From contig NZ_CP010849.1 in NCBI RefSeq assembly GCF_000931445.1, positions 7,192,001-7,256,000 on the forward strand: a stretch of 64,000 bases of DNA, read 5' to 3'. Within the stretch, counting starts at the first letter, position 1, and the number at the start of each line of letters is the position of its first letter. Source of the stretch: Streptomyces cyaneogriseus subsp. noncyanogenus. Its GTDB lineage: Bacteria; Actinomycetota; Actinomycetes; Streptomycetales; Streptomycetaceae. Shown here piece by piece: positions 8,566 through 18,227 of this stretch. The notes beneath the pieces were generated by a model. That model was not told the origin of the DNA. It saw nothing but the letters and a program-made list of their open reading frames with translations, and did no database searches. The position numbers were made by a program, and so were the translations under genes.

Positions 8566-11500
8566 ATGCATGACGACCGCACCCTGGTCGAAGCCCGCCT
8601 CCGGCGTGTCCTCGACGAACGCGTCCGTCCCGCCGTGTACCCCGAATCCGTGCCGCTGGACGTCGCGGTGTGGCACGCGCCCGGCGAGCCCGTGCCGGTG
8701 GCCGAGGGCCTGGCCGCCCGGCCCGAGCCCATCGCGGTGGGCACCCGCTGGGGCGCGCCCTGGGGCACGAGCTGGTTCCGGGTCACCGGAACCGTGCCCG
8801 AGGCATGGGCGGGCAGGACCGTCGAGGCCCTCCTCGACCTCGGCTTCGACGAGAACATGCCCGGCTTCCAGTGCGAGGGCCTGGTGTACCGGCCCGACGG
8901 CACCCCGGTGAAGGGCCTCAACCCGCGCACCCCCTGGGTGCGCGTCGGCGCCCCCGCCGAGGGCGGGGAGGAGGTGCGCCTGCACATCGAGGCCGCCTCC
9001 AACCCCGTCATCATGGGCCCCCGCCCCTTCGCGCCGACGCCGCTCGGCGACCCGCGGACGGCGGGGGGCGAGCCGCAGTACACCCTCACCCGTATGGACC
9101 TCGCCGTCTTCGACGAGACGGTGTGGCAGCTCGTGATCGACCTGGAGGTGCTCGGCGAGCTGATGGCCGAGCTGCCCGTGGAGGCGCCCCGCCGCTGGGA
9201 GATCCTGCGCGCGGTGGAGCGGGCCCTGGACGCCGTCGACCTCCAGGACGTGGGCGGCACCGCCGCCGAGGCCCGTGCGCGGCTCACCGGCGTCCTCTCC
9301 GCCCCCGCCGTCCCCTCGGCGCACCGCGTCAGCGCCGTCGGCCACGCGCACATCGACTCGGCGTGGCTGTGGCCGCTGCGCGAGACCGTCCGCAAGGTCG
9401 CCCGGACCGCCGCCAACATGACCGCGCTGCTGGACGACGAGCCGGACTTCGTCTTCGCCATGTCGCAGGCGCAGCAGTGGGCGTGGGTGAAGGAACACCG
9501 GCCCGAGGTGTGGGCGCGGGTGAAGAAGGCGGTGGCCGAGGGGCGGTTCGTGCCGGCCGGCGGCATGTGGGTGGAGTCGGACACCAACATGCCCGGATCG
9601 GAGGCGATGGCCCGGCAGTTCGTGCACGGCAAGAGGTTCTTCCTCGACGAGTTCGGCATCGAGAACGAGGAGGCGTGGCTGCCGGACACCTTCGGCTTCG
9701 CCGCCGGCCTGCCGCAGATCATCAAGGCGGCCGGGTCGAAGTACCTGCTGACGCAGAAGATCTCCTGGTCCCAGACGAACAGGTTCCCGCACCACACCTT
9801 CCGGTGGGAGGGCATCGACGGAACCCGCGTCTTCACGCACTTCCCGCCCGCCGACACCTACAACTGCTCCATGACCGGCGGCGAGCTCGCCCACGCCGTG
9901 CGCAACTTCCGGGAGAAGGGCGCGGCCCGTCGCTCCCTCGCGCCGACCGGGTGGGGCGACGGGGGCGGCGGCACCACCCGCGAGATGGTCGCCCGGGCGG
10001 CCCGGCTGCGCGACCTCGAAGGCTCCCCGACCGTGAGGTGGGAAACACCGCGGGAGTTCTTCGCCCAGGCCGCCGCCGAGTACCCCGACGCGCCCGTGTG
10101 GGCCGGCGAGCTCTACCTCGAACTGCACCGCGCCACCCTCACCAGCCAGGCCCAGACCAAGCAGGGCAACCGCCGCAGCGAACACCTGCTGTACGAGGCC
10201 GAGCTGTGGGCGGCCACCGCCGCCGTGCGCACCGGATTCCCGTATCCGTACGAGGAACTGGACCGCATCTGGAAGACGGTCCTGCTCCACCAGTTCCACG
10301 ACATCCTGCCCGGCTCCTCCATCGCCTGGGTCCACCGCGAGGCACGCGCGACCTACGCGCGGATCGCCGGGGAGCTGACCGGGATCATCGAGGCCGCCCA
10401 GCGCGCCCTGGCCGGCGAGGGAGAACTGCCCCTCGTCTTCAACGCCGCCCCGCACACCCGGTCCGGCGTCCCGGCGGGCGGTGCGCGCACCCCCGTCACC
10501 GAGGGGCGCACGACCCTGACGGCACGCCCCGGCGGCGGGCACGTCCTGGACAACGGCCTGCTGCGGATCGAGATGGACGGCCGGGGGCTCGTCGTGTCCG
10601 CGTACGACATCGGGGCCGACCGCGAGACGATCGCGCCCGGCCTGGCGGCGGGCCTGCTCCAGCTCCACCCCGACCTGCCGAACATGTGGGACGCCTGGGA
10701 CGTCGACGCGTTCTACCGCCGCTCGGTCACCGACCTCACCGACGCCGACGAGATCGCCCCGGGCGAGGACGGCGCGTCGGTGCGGATCGTCCGCTCCTTC
10801 GGCGCCTCCCGCGCCACCCAGGTGCTGACCCTGCCGCCGGGGGAGCGGCGGCTGCTGCTGGACACCGAGGTCGACTGGCACGAGACGGAGAAGTTCCTCA
10901 AGCTCGCCTTCCCGCTCGACGTGCACGCCGACCGGTACGCGTCGGAAACCCAGTTCGGCCACGTGCACCGGCCCACCCACACCAACACGAGCTGGGAGAC
11001 GGCCAAGTTCGAGGCGTGCAACCACCGCTTCGTCCACCTGGCGGAACCGGGCTGGGGCGTCGCCCTCGTCAACGACTCGACCTACGGGCACGACGTGACC
11101 CGCACGGTCCGCGGCGAGCAGGACGCCGGCGGCCGGGACGGGGGGACCACCACGACGGTCCGCGCCTCCCTGCTGCGCGCCCCGCGCTTCCCCGACCCGG
11201 AGACCGACCAGGGCGTGCACCGCTTCCGGCACGCGCTCCTCCCGGGCGCCGCGATCGGCGACGCCGTGCGCGAGGGATGGCGGATCAACCTGCCCGAACG
11301 GCGGCTGTCCGGGGCCCGCGAGGTCGCCCCCCTGGTGACGTCCGACCAGGACGCGGTGGTGATCACGGCCGTGAAGCTGGCCGACGACGGCAGCGGCGAC
11401 GTGGTGGTCCGCTTCCACGAGGCGCACGGCGGCCGGGCCCGGGCCACGCTGACCGCGGGCTTCGCCGTCGCCGACGCCGTGGTCACGGACCTGCTGGAAC

Positions 11501-11601
11501 GCCCGCTCCCCGCGGAGCGGGCGCCCCGTGCGGAGGGCGACCGGATCGCCGTACGGCTGCGGCCGTTCCAGCTGATGACCCTGCGGCTGCGACGGGCCTG
11601 A
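8566..11601 (+). CDS. Alpha-mannosidase, glycoside hydrolase family 38
   Basis: 1011 aa, the usual size for bacterial GH38. GHAHIDSAWLWPLRET holds the zinc-binding His and Asp near residues 262-264. WLPDTFGFAAGLPQI carries the catalytic nucleophile region, and HQFHDILPGSSI is the conserved third metal/structural block. C-terminal beta-sandwich domains follow. The ATG at 8566 has GGAG 7 nt upstream. No signal peptide, so it is cytosolic and likely removes alpha-mannose from imported mannosides or glycan fragments. Its stop lies 5 nt from the stop of the convergent membrane-protein gene. Confidence 0.93.
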   Translation: MHDDRTLVEARLRRVLDERVRPAVYPESVPLDVAVWHAPGEPVPVAEGLAARPEPIAVGTRWGAPWGTSWFRVTGTVPEAWAGRTVEALLDLGFDENMPGFQCEGLVYRPDGTPVKGLNPRTPWVRVGAPAEGGEEVRLHIEAASNPVIMGPRPFAPTPLGDPRTAGGEPQYTLTRMDLAVFDETVWQLVIDLEVLGELMAELPVEAPRRWEILRAVERALDAVDLQDVGGTAAEARARLTGVLSAPAVPSAHRVSAVGHAHIDSAWLWPLRETVRKVARTAANMTALLDDEPDFVFAMSQAQQWAWVKEHRPEVWARVKKAVAEGRFVPAGGMWVESDTNMPGSEAMARQFVHGKRFFLDEFGIENEEAWLPDTFGFAAGLPQIIKAAGSKYLLTQKISWSQTNRFPHHTFRWEGIDGTRVFTHFPPADTYNCSMTGGELAHAVRNFREKGAARRSLAPTGWGDGGGGTTREMVARAARLRDLEGSPTVRWETPREFFAQAAAEYPDAPVWAGELYLELHRATLTSQAQTKQGNRRSEHLLYEAELWAATAAVRTGFPYPYEELDRIWKTVLLHQFHDILPGSSIAWVHREARATYARIAGELTGIIEAAQRALAGEGELPLVFNAAPHTRSGVPAGGARTPVTEGRTTLTARPGGGHVLDNGLLRIEMDGRGLVVSAYDIGADRETIAPGLAAGLLQLHPDLPNMWDAWDVDAFYRRSVTDLTDADEIAPGEDGASVRIVRSFGASRATQVLTLPPGERRLLLDTEVDWHETEKFLKLAFPLDVHADRYASETQFGHVHRPTHTNTSWETAKFEACNHRFVHLAEPGWGVALVNDSTYGHDVTRTVRGEQDAGGRDGGTTTTVRASLLRAPRFPDPETDQGVHRFRHALLPGAAIGDAVREGWRINLPERRLSGAREVAPLVTSDQDAVVITAVKLADDGSGDVVVRFHEAHGGRARATLTAGFAVADAVVTDLLERPLPAERAPRAEGDRIAVRLRPFQLMTLRLRRA

Positions 11602-11606
11602 CGGGC

Positions 11607-13028
11607 TCACGACCGCCGCGCCGCCCCCGCCAGCCGCGTGGGCGGCAGATACTCCCGCACGTACGTGCGATCCCAGCAGGCGCCCGTCTCCCGCAGCTCG
11701 CGCCAGGTGGTGTACCGGTAGCGGAACAGCCGGGCGCGGACGTACCGCGGCGGCGCGTCCGGCGGGAACGGCGAGCGGCGCAGCAGCCGCAGGGTGGCGG
11801 GGTCGTTCTCCAGCAGCCGCTCGACCAGGGTGCCGAACCACGACCCCGCGTACGCCGGTGACAGCGCGGCGAACCACATCAGCCAGTCCAGCCGCAGATG
11901 GTAGGGGGCGAACTGGCGGGGCCACCGCCGCGGGTCGCCGGGCTTGCCCCTGAACTCGTACTCCCGCCAGTCGGAGTCCTCGCGCGGTACCGCGTCGGCC
12001 GTGCCCTCGATCACCACCTCGTACCGGATCCGGCTGACGCTGCCGAACGCGCCGTAGGTGTTGACCAGATGCAGCGGGTCGAAGGAGCGGTTCATCACCT
12101 GGCGGCGGGAGAGCATGTTGCGGACCGGCTGGTAGCTGAGGAACACCAGCAGCGCGCTCACCGCGAGGACGACGACCTCGTACCACCGCGGGGCGCCCGG
12201 AACCGCCGGGGGATCGGCCGGGAACCGCACCGCCGACAGGGCCAGCACGATGGTGATCCAGTTCAGCCAGGAGAAGTTGCCCGACAGCACCAGCCACAAC
12301 TGGGTGACGATCATCAGCGCCGCGGCGGCCGAGGCGACCGGCTGCGGGGCGAAAAGGAGGAAGGGCACCACCAGCTGGGTGACGTGGTTGGCGGCCACCT
12401 CCACGCGGTGCAGGGGCCTGGGCAGATGGTGGAAGAACCAGCTCAGCGGCCCCGGCATCGGCTGGGTCTCGTGGTGGTGGTCCAGGCACGTCAGCTTCCG
12501 CCAGCACGCGTCACCGCGCAGCTTGATCAGCCCCGCGCCGAACTCCACCCGGAACAGGACCCAGCGCAGCAGGAACAGCACCACGATCGGCGGCGCCACC
12601 TCGTCGTTGCCCAGCAGGACGGCGACGAAGCCCACCTCCAGCAGCAGCGACTCCCAGCCGAACGAGTACCAGGTCTGCCCGACGTTCACGATCGACAGAT
12701 ACAGCGCCCACGGCACCAGCCACAGCAGCATCGCGCCCCACAGCGGCAGCAGCGCGTCCAGGCCCGCGAGCAGCGCCGCCGACACCGCGCAGCCCGCCCA
12801 GGCGCACGCCGCGAAGAACCGGTCGGAGTAGTGGAGCTGGAACAGGCTCGGCGCCCGCCGGAACGGCACCCGCTCGGTGAAGCGGGGCACGGGCAGCATC
12901 CCGCGCTCGCCGATCAGCGCCCGGAACTGCAGGGCCGCCGTCAGGAACGCGACCAGATACACGGCGGCCAGGGCCCGCTGGAAGACCAGCCGGCTCAGCC
13001 AGTAGTCGGGTGCGGTGAACCACTCCAC
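11607..13028 (-). CDS. Lipase maturation factor family membrane protein
   Basis: 473 aa with about six hydrophobic helices in the first 300 residues and a soluble C-terminal part. The block EYEFRGKPGDPRRWPRQFAPYHLRLDW is the hallmark of the LMF1-like family. Eukaryotic LMF1 helps lipases fold in the ER; the bacterial role is unproven. A GTG start follows AAGGAG at 9 nt. Convergent with the GH38 gene. Confidence 0.85.
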   Translation of the reverse strand: MEWFTAPDYWLSRLVFQRALAAVYLVAFLTAALQFRALIGERGMLPVPRFTERVPFRRAPSLFQLHYSDRFFAACAWAGCAVSAALLAGLDALLPLWGAMLLWLVPWALYLSIVNVGQTWYSFGWESLLLEVGFVAVLLGNDEVAPPIVVLFLLRWVLFRVEFGAGLIKLRGDACWRKLTCLDHHHETQPMPGPLSWFFHHLPRPLHRVEVAANHVTQLVVPFLLFAPQPVASAAAALMIVTQLWLVLSGNFSWLNWITIVLALSAVRFPADPPAVPGAPRWYEVVVLAVSALLVFLSYQPVRNMLSRRQVMNRSFDPLHLVNTYGAFGSVSRIRYEVVIEGTADAVPREDSDWREYEFRGKPGDPRRWPRQFAPYHLRLDWLMWFAALSPAYAGSWFGTLVERLLENDPATLRLLRRSPFPPDAPPRYVRARLFRYRYTTWRELRETGACWDRTYVREYLPPTRLAGAARRS

Positions 13029-13257
13029 GGCCGTGCGCTCCTTCCTCCGTTCTCGCGCCGGAGCGCCCTGTCACTGCTGTCCCCGTTCCCCCGGGTGACC
13101 GTCCGTGTACCGCCGCTCCGGTCGCGTAACCCAGGGTGCGCAGGCGGGCCGCCGCCCGCCACCTCCGTCAGGACCCGCGCGCCGACGGGGCGGTATGCAC
13201 TGCGCCAAGGGCGGCGTCACACTCGAAGAATCGGACAAATCCTGGCAAGGTGGGGCC

Positions 13258-15345
13258 ATGGTTGATCGGGGAGCGAGCGCCCTGTCCCTCCCGGACGAGT
13301 GGCCCGCCCGCCCGGAGCCGATCCTGGCGCTCAACCGCATGGGCAGCTTCGACTGGGATCTGGACACCGGTCTCTTCCACATGGACGCCCAGGCCCATGA
13401 GGTGTTCGACCTGCGCCCCGACGAGTTCGACGGGCGGCCGGAGAGCCTGTCGGCGCGGATCCCGCGGGTGGAGGAACGCCGTCTGGACACCCTTGTCGCC
13501 CAGGCCATGAAGGACGGCAGCGAGAACTACGGCGCCTACTTCCGCCTGCGGTGCCGGGACGGCACCCTGCGCTGGACCCACACCCAGGGCTACATCCGCC
13601 GCGACGAGACCGGCCGCCCCCACCGGATCGTCGGCATCGTCCGGGACGCCACCGAGGAGGTCGGCGACCTGGAGGCCCGCCGCGCACAGGCCGCCCAGGG
13701 CGAGGCCCGCCGCCGGCAGACCGACGTCGTCCAGCGGGCCACCGCCGCCCTCGCCCACGCCCGGACCGTGAACGACGTCATGGACGTCCTGCGCGACACC
13801 CACGGCCTGACCCGTCTGGGCGCGACCAGCCTCGTCATGGGCCTGGTCGAGGGCGGACGCATCCGGCTGGTCGCGGACGGTCCGGACAACAGCTTCGTCC
13901 CCGGCACCAGGATCACCCGGATCGACGAGCCCTACCCGATGAGCGAGGCCGTGCGCACCCTCAGCCCGCGCTTCATCGAGTCCCCGGAGGAGTTCGCGGA
14001 GCGCTACCCGGTCCTGTGGCCGAACATCACCCATCTGCACATCACCGCCGCCGCCTATCTGCCGCTGATCGCCCAGGCCCGCCCGATCGGGGCGATGGGC
14101 CTGCTCTACAGCGACCGGCACGGATTCTCGCCCGAGGACCGCAACGTGCTCGTCGCCCTCGGCAGCAGCATCGCCCAGAGCCTGCAACGGGCCATGCTCT
14201 ACGAGCAGGAGATGGACCTCGCCCAGGGTCTCCAGCAGGCCATGCTGCCGCGCACCATCCCCAGCGTGCCCGGCTGCGACGTCGCCGTCCGCTACCGTGC
14301 CGCCACCCTCGGCGGCTCCCTGGGCCGCGACATCGGCGGCGACTGGTACGACCTCATTCCGCTGCCCGGCGGACGAGTCGGCGCCGTCATCGGCGACGTC
14401 CAGGGCCACGACACGCACGCCGCCGCCGTCATGGGCCAGCTCCGCATCGTCCTGCGCGCCTACGCCGCCGAGGGCCACACCCCGGCCACCGTGATGGCCC
14501 GCGCCTCGGTCTTCCTCCACGAACTCGACACCGACCGCTTCGCCACCTGCCTGTACGCGGAGGCCGACCTGGCCACCGGCGTGGTCCAGGTGGTCCGGGC
14601 CGGGCACATCGACCCACTGGTGCGCCAGCCCGACGGAACCTGCCGCCGGGTGCCCGTCGAGGGCGGGATGCCGCTCGGCCTGTCCGCCGAGTTCGGGCAG
14701 CTCGCCTATCCGGTCGGCACCCTGGAACTCGACCCGGGCAGCACCCTGCTGCTGTGCACCGACGGACTGGTGGAGACGCCCGGCGCCGATCTCGACGACG
14801 GCGTACAGGCCCTCGCGGCCCTCGTCGCCGCCGGCCCCGAGGACGTCCGGGACCTCGCCGGCCGGCTCATCGAGGTCTTCGAGGACCGCGGCGGCGAGGA
14901 CGACGTGGCGCTGCTCCTGCTGCGCCGCCGCGGCCTGGACGCTCCCCGCTCCGGCGGGCGGCTCCAGCAGCACGTGGCCCCCGGCGACCCCGAGGCGCTG
15001 GCCGGGGCCCGGCACATGATCCGCGCCGCGGTCCGCGCCTGGGGCGCCGGGGACCAGGCCGACGAGATCGAGCTGGCCGCCGACGAACTGCTCACCAACG
15101 CCCTCATGCACACCGAGGGCGCGGCGGTCGTCACCCTGCGGGTGCTCACCGGCGCCGACCGCAGGCTGCGCGTCGAGGTCGAGGACACCTCCAGCGCCCT
15201 GCCGCGCCGCCGCGAGGCGGGGGAATCCGGCGTCTCGGGAAGGGGACTGTTCCTGGTCGAGACGTTCGCCGACGGGTGGGGGGTCGAGGCCCGGGGCGGC
15301 GGCAAGTGCGTGTGGTGCGAGTTCGTGGTGCCCCGGCGCGAGTGA
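13258..15345 (+). CDS. PAS-GAF-PP2C (SpoIIE-type) phosphatase with C-terminal ATPase domain
   Basis: 695 aa. A PAS domain lies at about 20-135 (FDWDLDTGLFHMD...GIVRDAT). A GAF domain is at about 160-320. A SpoIIE-like PP2C phosphatase is at about 325-560, with metal-binding Asp in GGDWYD, GDVQGHD and the CTDGLVE block. A HATPase_c domain related to anti-sigma kinases is at about 575-690 (ELAADELLTNALMHT, GRGLFLVE). Such proteins act on anti-sigma-factor antagonists and can re-phosphorylate them, linking a sensed signal to sigma-factor release. The ATG at 13258 follows AAGGTGG. No partner sigma or antagonist gene is adjacent. Confidence 0.9.
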   Translation: MVDRGASALSLPDEWPARPEPILALNRMGSFDWDLDTGLFHMDAQAHEVFDLRPDEFDGRPESLSARIPRVEERRLDTLVAQAMKDGSENYGAYFRLRCRDGTLRWTHTQGYIRRDETGRPHRIVGIVRDATEEVGDLEARRAQAAQGEARRRQTDVVQRATAALAHARTVNDVMDVLRDTHGLTRLGATSLVMGLVEGGRIRLVADGPDNSFVPGTRITRIDEPYPMSEAVRTLSPRFIESPEEFAERYPVLWPNITHLHITAAAYLPLIAQARPIGAMGLLYSDRHGFSPEDRNVLVALGSSIAQSLQRAMLYEQEMDLAQGLQQAMLPRTIPSVPGCDVAVRYRAATLGGSLGRDIGGDWYDLIPLPGGRVGAVIGDVQGHDTHAAAVMGQLRIVLRAYAAEGHTPATVMARASVFLHELDTDRFATCLYAEADLATGVVQVVRAGHIDPLVRQPDGTCRRVPVEGGMPLGLSAEFGQLAYPVGTLELDPGSTLLLCTDGLVETPGADLDDGVQALAALVAAGPEDVRDLAGRLIEVFEDRGGEDDVALLLLRRRGLDAPRSGGRLQQHVAPGDPEALAGARHMIRAAVRAWGAGDQADEIELAADELLTNALMHTEGAAVVTLRVLTGADRRLRVEVEDTSSALPRRREAGESGVSGRGLFLVETFADGWGVEARGGGKCVWCEFVVPRRE

Positions 15346-15387
15346 GCCCGCCTGGCACGACCGGCGCCGGGTGGGCAGTCTGGACGT

Positions 15388-16251
15388 ATGCCGGAACTGC
15401 CCGAGGTCGAGGCGCTCGCCGACTTCCTGACCGAGCATCTCGTCGGCCGCACGGTCGTACGGGTGCTGCCCGTGGCCGTCAGCGTCCTGAAGACGTACGA
15501 CCCTCCGGTCACGGCCGTGGAGGGCCACGAGGTGTCCGCCGTGCGCCGGTACGGCAAGTTCCTCGCCCTCGCGACGTCCGGCGGCCCGCATCTGGTGATC
15601 CACCTGGCCCGCGCGGGCTGGCTGCAGTGGAAGGACCCGCTGCCCGGCGGCATGCCCCGCCCGGGCAAGGGCCCGCTGGCGCTGCGTGTCGCCCTGGAGA
15701 CCGGGGCGGGCTTCGACCTGACGGAGGCCGGCACCCAGAAACGGCTCGCGGTGTACGTCGTCGCAGACCCGCGGGAGGTGCCCGGCGTCGACCGCCTGGG
15801 GCCCGACCCGCTCGCCGACGACTTCGACGAGGCCCGACTGGCGGCCCTGCTGAAGGACGAGCGCAGACGCCTCAAGGGCGCGCTGCGCGACCAGAGCCTG
15901 ATCGCGGGCGTCGGCAACGCCTACAGCGACGAGATCCTGCACGCCGCGAAGATGTCCCCGTACAAGCTCGCGGCCTCCCTCACCCCCGAGGAGACCGCGC
16001 GCCTGTACGAGGCGCTGCGCGGCACGCTCACCGAGGCGGTGGAGCGCTCGCGGGGCCTGGCGGCCGGACGGCTGAAGTCCGAGAAGAAGAGCGGCCTGCG
16101 CGTCCACGGCCGCACCGGCGAGCCCTGCCCGGTGTGCGGCGACACCATCCGCGAGGTCTCCTTCAGCGACTCCTCGCTCCAGTACTGCCCGACCTGCCAG
16201 ACCGGCGGCAAGCCGCTGGCGGACCGCAGGCTGTCCCGGCTGCTGAAGTAG
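15388..16251 (+). CDS. Fpg/Nei family DNA glycosylase
   Basis: 287 aa. The N-terminus MPELPEVE supplies the catalytic Pro2 and Glu3 of formamidopyrimidine-DNA glycosylases. GVGNAYSDEIL is the helix-two-turn-helix. The zinc finger near the end is CPVCGD...YCPTCQTGG with all four cysteines. It excises oxidised bases and nicks the abasic site. It lies 42 bp after the phosphatase gene. Whether it is closer to Fpg or Nei cannot be decided by eye. Confidence 0.9.
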   Translation: MPELPEVEALADFLTEHLVGRTVVRVLPVAVSVLKTYDPPVTAVEGHEVSAVRRYGKFLALATSGGPHLVIHLARAGWLQWKDPLPGGMPRPGKGPLALRVALETGAGFDLTEAGTQKRLAVYVVADPREVPGVDRLGPDPLADDFDEARLAALLKDERRRLKGALRDQSLIAGVGNAYSDEILHAAKMSPYKLAASLTPEETARLYEALRGTLTEAVERSRGLAAGRLKSEKKSGLRVHGRTGEPCPVCGDTIREVSFSDSSLQYCPTCQTGGKPLADRRLSRLLK

Positions 16252-16349
16252 GCCCACGCGGTTCCGCGCCGATCCGCACCGGTTCGCACCGGTGCCCGCC
16301 GCCTCCGTCCGCGTCACCGCCCTGAGGGGGCACCCCCTGGAGGCACCCC

Positions 16350-16859
16350 CTAGAACAGGTGGATGGCGAGATGGCCGAGGGGCAGGCCCAGTTGCCACGC
16401 CGGGGTCCACACCTTCGGGCCCTCGTCCTCCCCGAGCGGTCCCGGGCCGCCCGGCACGGCGTTCAGGTCGGGGGCGAGCAGCTCGGTCTCCCGGAGCCAG
16501 CGCCACGCCTCCCGGGCCAGCTCCAGATCGGGGTCGGGGCGCCCGGCACCGGCGGCGGCGACCTCGGCCAGGCGCTCGCGAACCCAATCCTGCCAGGGCT
16601 GGTCGTAGGCGGTCAGGGACAGCCAGGTCTCCAGGTGCGAGACGACCTGGACGCCGGGCAGCTCGCCCTCGGTGTCGGAGAGGAAGACGGTCAGCGCCAG
16701 CGCGTCCCGCCCGGCGCGGAACTCGAACGACGTCGGCGGCATCAGATCGCCGCCGCGCAGCAGCTCGTCGGCGATGTACTCGGCGTACAACCACGCCATG
16801 GGGACGACCAGTCCACCGTCACCGGTGCCGTCCGTGCCCTCGTGACCTCTGTGCAGCAT
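16350..16859 (-). CDS. Hypothetical protein
   Basis: 169 aa, not recognised. Acidic, rich in Trp and Leu, no signal peptide or membrane segment. The start at 16859 is supported by GGAGGAAGG upstream; an internal Met at 16800 is possible. It lies 138 bp downstream of the sigma-factor gene on the same strand, where an anti-sigma factor might be expected, but no zinc-binding HxxxCxxC motif or membrane helix is present. Confidence 0.6.
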   Translation of the reverse strand: MLHRGHEGTDGTGDGGLVVPMAWLYAEYIADELLRGGDLMPPTSFEFRAGRDALALTVFLSDTEGELPGVQVVSHLETWLSLTAYDQPWQDWVRERLAEVAAAGAGRPDPDLELAREAWRWLRETELLAPDLNAVPGGPGPLGEDEGPKVWTPAWQLGLPLGHLAIHLF

Positions 16860-16997
16860 CCCTTCCTGCCTTCCTCCGGTGCGTGCGCGTCGCCCGACCC
16901 CGGCTCCTCCGGGTCCGGAACACGGACGGGAACAGCCGATTACCCGACCGGGGGTGTCGGCAAGGCGCTTTACGGAGGTTTGACTCGCCCGCCCGTT

Positions 16998-17552
16998 TCA
17001 CCGCAGGTCGGCGGTGTATCCCGGCAGCACCCTGCGCAGGGCGCGCAGCGCGTAATACGCGCGGGACTTCACGGTACCGGGCGGAATGCCCAGGGCTGTC
17101 GCCGCTTCCGCCACGGTCGCCCCTTCGAAATACACGAGCACCAGGACTTCACGGTGCTCCGGCGTGAGGGTCTTCACAGCCTCGCGTACGTCGAGCGCGG
17201 CGGCGGCCCGTTCGGCGTGATCGGCGCAGACGCGCGCGTTCTCCAGGGCGGCGGCGTCGCCGACCTCCGCGGGCCGCGCCTGCCGGGCCCGCCGCGCGTC
17301 GATCGCCAGCCGCCGGGCCACGGTGAGCAGCCAGGGCCGTACGGAGTCGAAGGCGTCGGCGCGCAGGGCTTCCGGGTGCTGCCAGGCGCGGACCAGGGTC
17401 TCCTGCACCAGGTCCTCGGCGCGCTGCCGGTCGCCGTCGCACAGCCGCAGCAGCAGCGCGAACAGCGGCCGGCCGTGCTCGCGCTGGAGCGTGGCGAGCT
17501 CGTGCTCGGCGGTCGTCCCGTTCGTCGGGTGGGTGATGGTTCCGGCCGTCAT
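16998..17552 (-). CDS. ECF-type RNA polymerase sigma factor
   Basis: 184 aa. Region 2 reads GDRQRAEDLVQETLVRAWQHPEAL and VRPWLLTVARRLAIDARRAR. Region 4 is the HTH LTPEHREVLVLVYFEGATVAEAATALGIPPGTVKSRAYYALRALRR. This composition fits the SigK/SigL-like ECF group. The start at 17552 is chosen by homology of MTAGTITH; the ribosome site is weak. No anti-sigma gene with a zinc-binding motif adjoins it. Confidence 0.85.
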   Translation of the reverse strand: MTAGTITHPTNGTTAEHELATLQREHGRPLFALLLRLCDGDRQRAEDLVQETLVRAWQHPEALRADAFDSVRPWLLTVARRLAIDARRARQARPAEVGDAAALENARVCADHAERAAAALDVREAVKTLTPEHREVLVLVYFEGATVAEAATALGIPPGTVKSRAYYALRALRRVLPGYTADLR

Positions 17553-17721
17553 GGCCGTATGGCACCGCAGGGCGCCCCGCAGGGACAGCCCGCGCACCGC
17601 GGAGTGCGACGGGCGGTCGATCGCGTCGGCGAACGGTTCGACGAACGGTCGGCACGGCGCTCCGGGCGGGCCGGACGGGCTAATGAGCGTGTCGGAGCCG
17701 TCCCGGGCGGCCCGCGCCTTC

Positions 17722-17739
17722 TTACCTGTTTGTAGGTAA
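17722..17739. promoter_or_regulatory. Inverted repeat between the sigma gene and the capA remnant
   Basis: TTACCT-GTTTGT-AGGTAA, a perfect 6-bp repeat with a 6-bp centre in the AT-richest part of the divergent gap. Probably an operator; its regulator is unknown. Confidence 0.45.
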
Positions 17740-17741
17740 AT

Positions 17742-18225
17742 GTGACTTTCTTGCGTCGAGTGACCGGACGGGGTGAGCGGATGATCACACGCAGCAGACA
17801 GGTGGCCCTGGTCCTGACGGCCGTCCTCGCCGCGGGCGCGGCCTGCCAGGCCCGCGACCGGGATTCTTCCGGACGCTCGGCACCGCCCGCCGCCGGCTTC
17901 ACCCTGGTCGCCTCCGGCGACGTCCTGCCGCACGACTCGGTCATCGACCGGGCGGCCTTCGACGGGGGCGGCACCGGTCACGCCTTCCGCCCCCTGCTCG
18001 CCGGCGTCCGGCCCGTCGTCTCCGGCGCCGATGTGGCCCTCTGTCACATGGAGACATGTCGACCGGACAGCCGTGGGCGGTGAACCTCGTCGACGCCGAC
18101 CGGATCCTCGCCGACGCCCGCGCGGCGCGACGGGCCGGTGCCGACGTGGTCGCCGTCTCCCCGCGCTGGGGGCCGAGTGGCGGGGGCCCCGACGAACGGC
18201 AACTGGTGATGGGGGAGCGGCCCCG
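17742..18225 (+). pseudogene. Broken CapA-family lipoprotein gene
   Basis: The first part (best start ATG 17781) encodes a lipoprotein signal ending LAAGAAC, then FTLVASGDVLPHDSVIDRAA...GADVALCHMET, the opening of a CapA/PgsA metallophosphoesterase-like domain. At about 18053-18065 the reading moves from frame 17742 to the frame of 18056 and resumes at GQPWAVNLVDADRILADARAARRAGADVVAVS, a later CapA segment. About 100 residues between the two are absent. The second part ends near PDERQLVMGE and runs into the 3' end of marR, so the C-terminal third is missing too. An intact CapA protein is at 61254-62372. Confidence 0.8.
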
Positions 18226-18227
18226 CG

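Noticed and set aside
8551..12507. A 1318-codon minus-strand open frame
   Set aside because: It lies opposite the GH38 gene, whose motifs and ribosome site are clear; long antisense frames are expected at this GC content.
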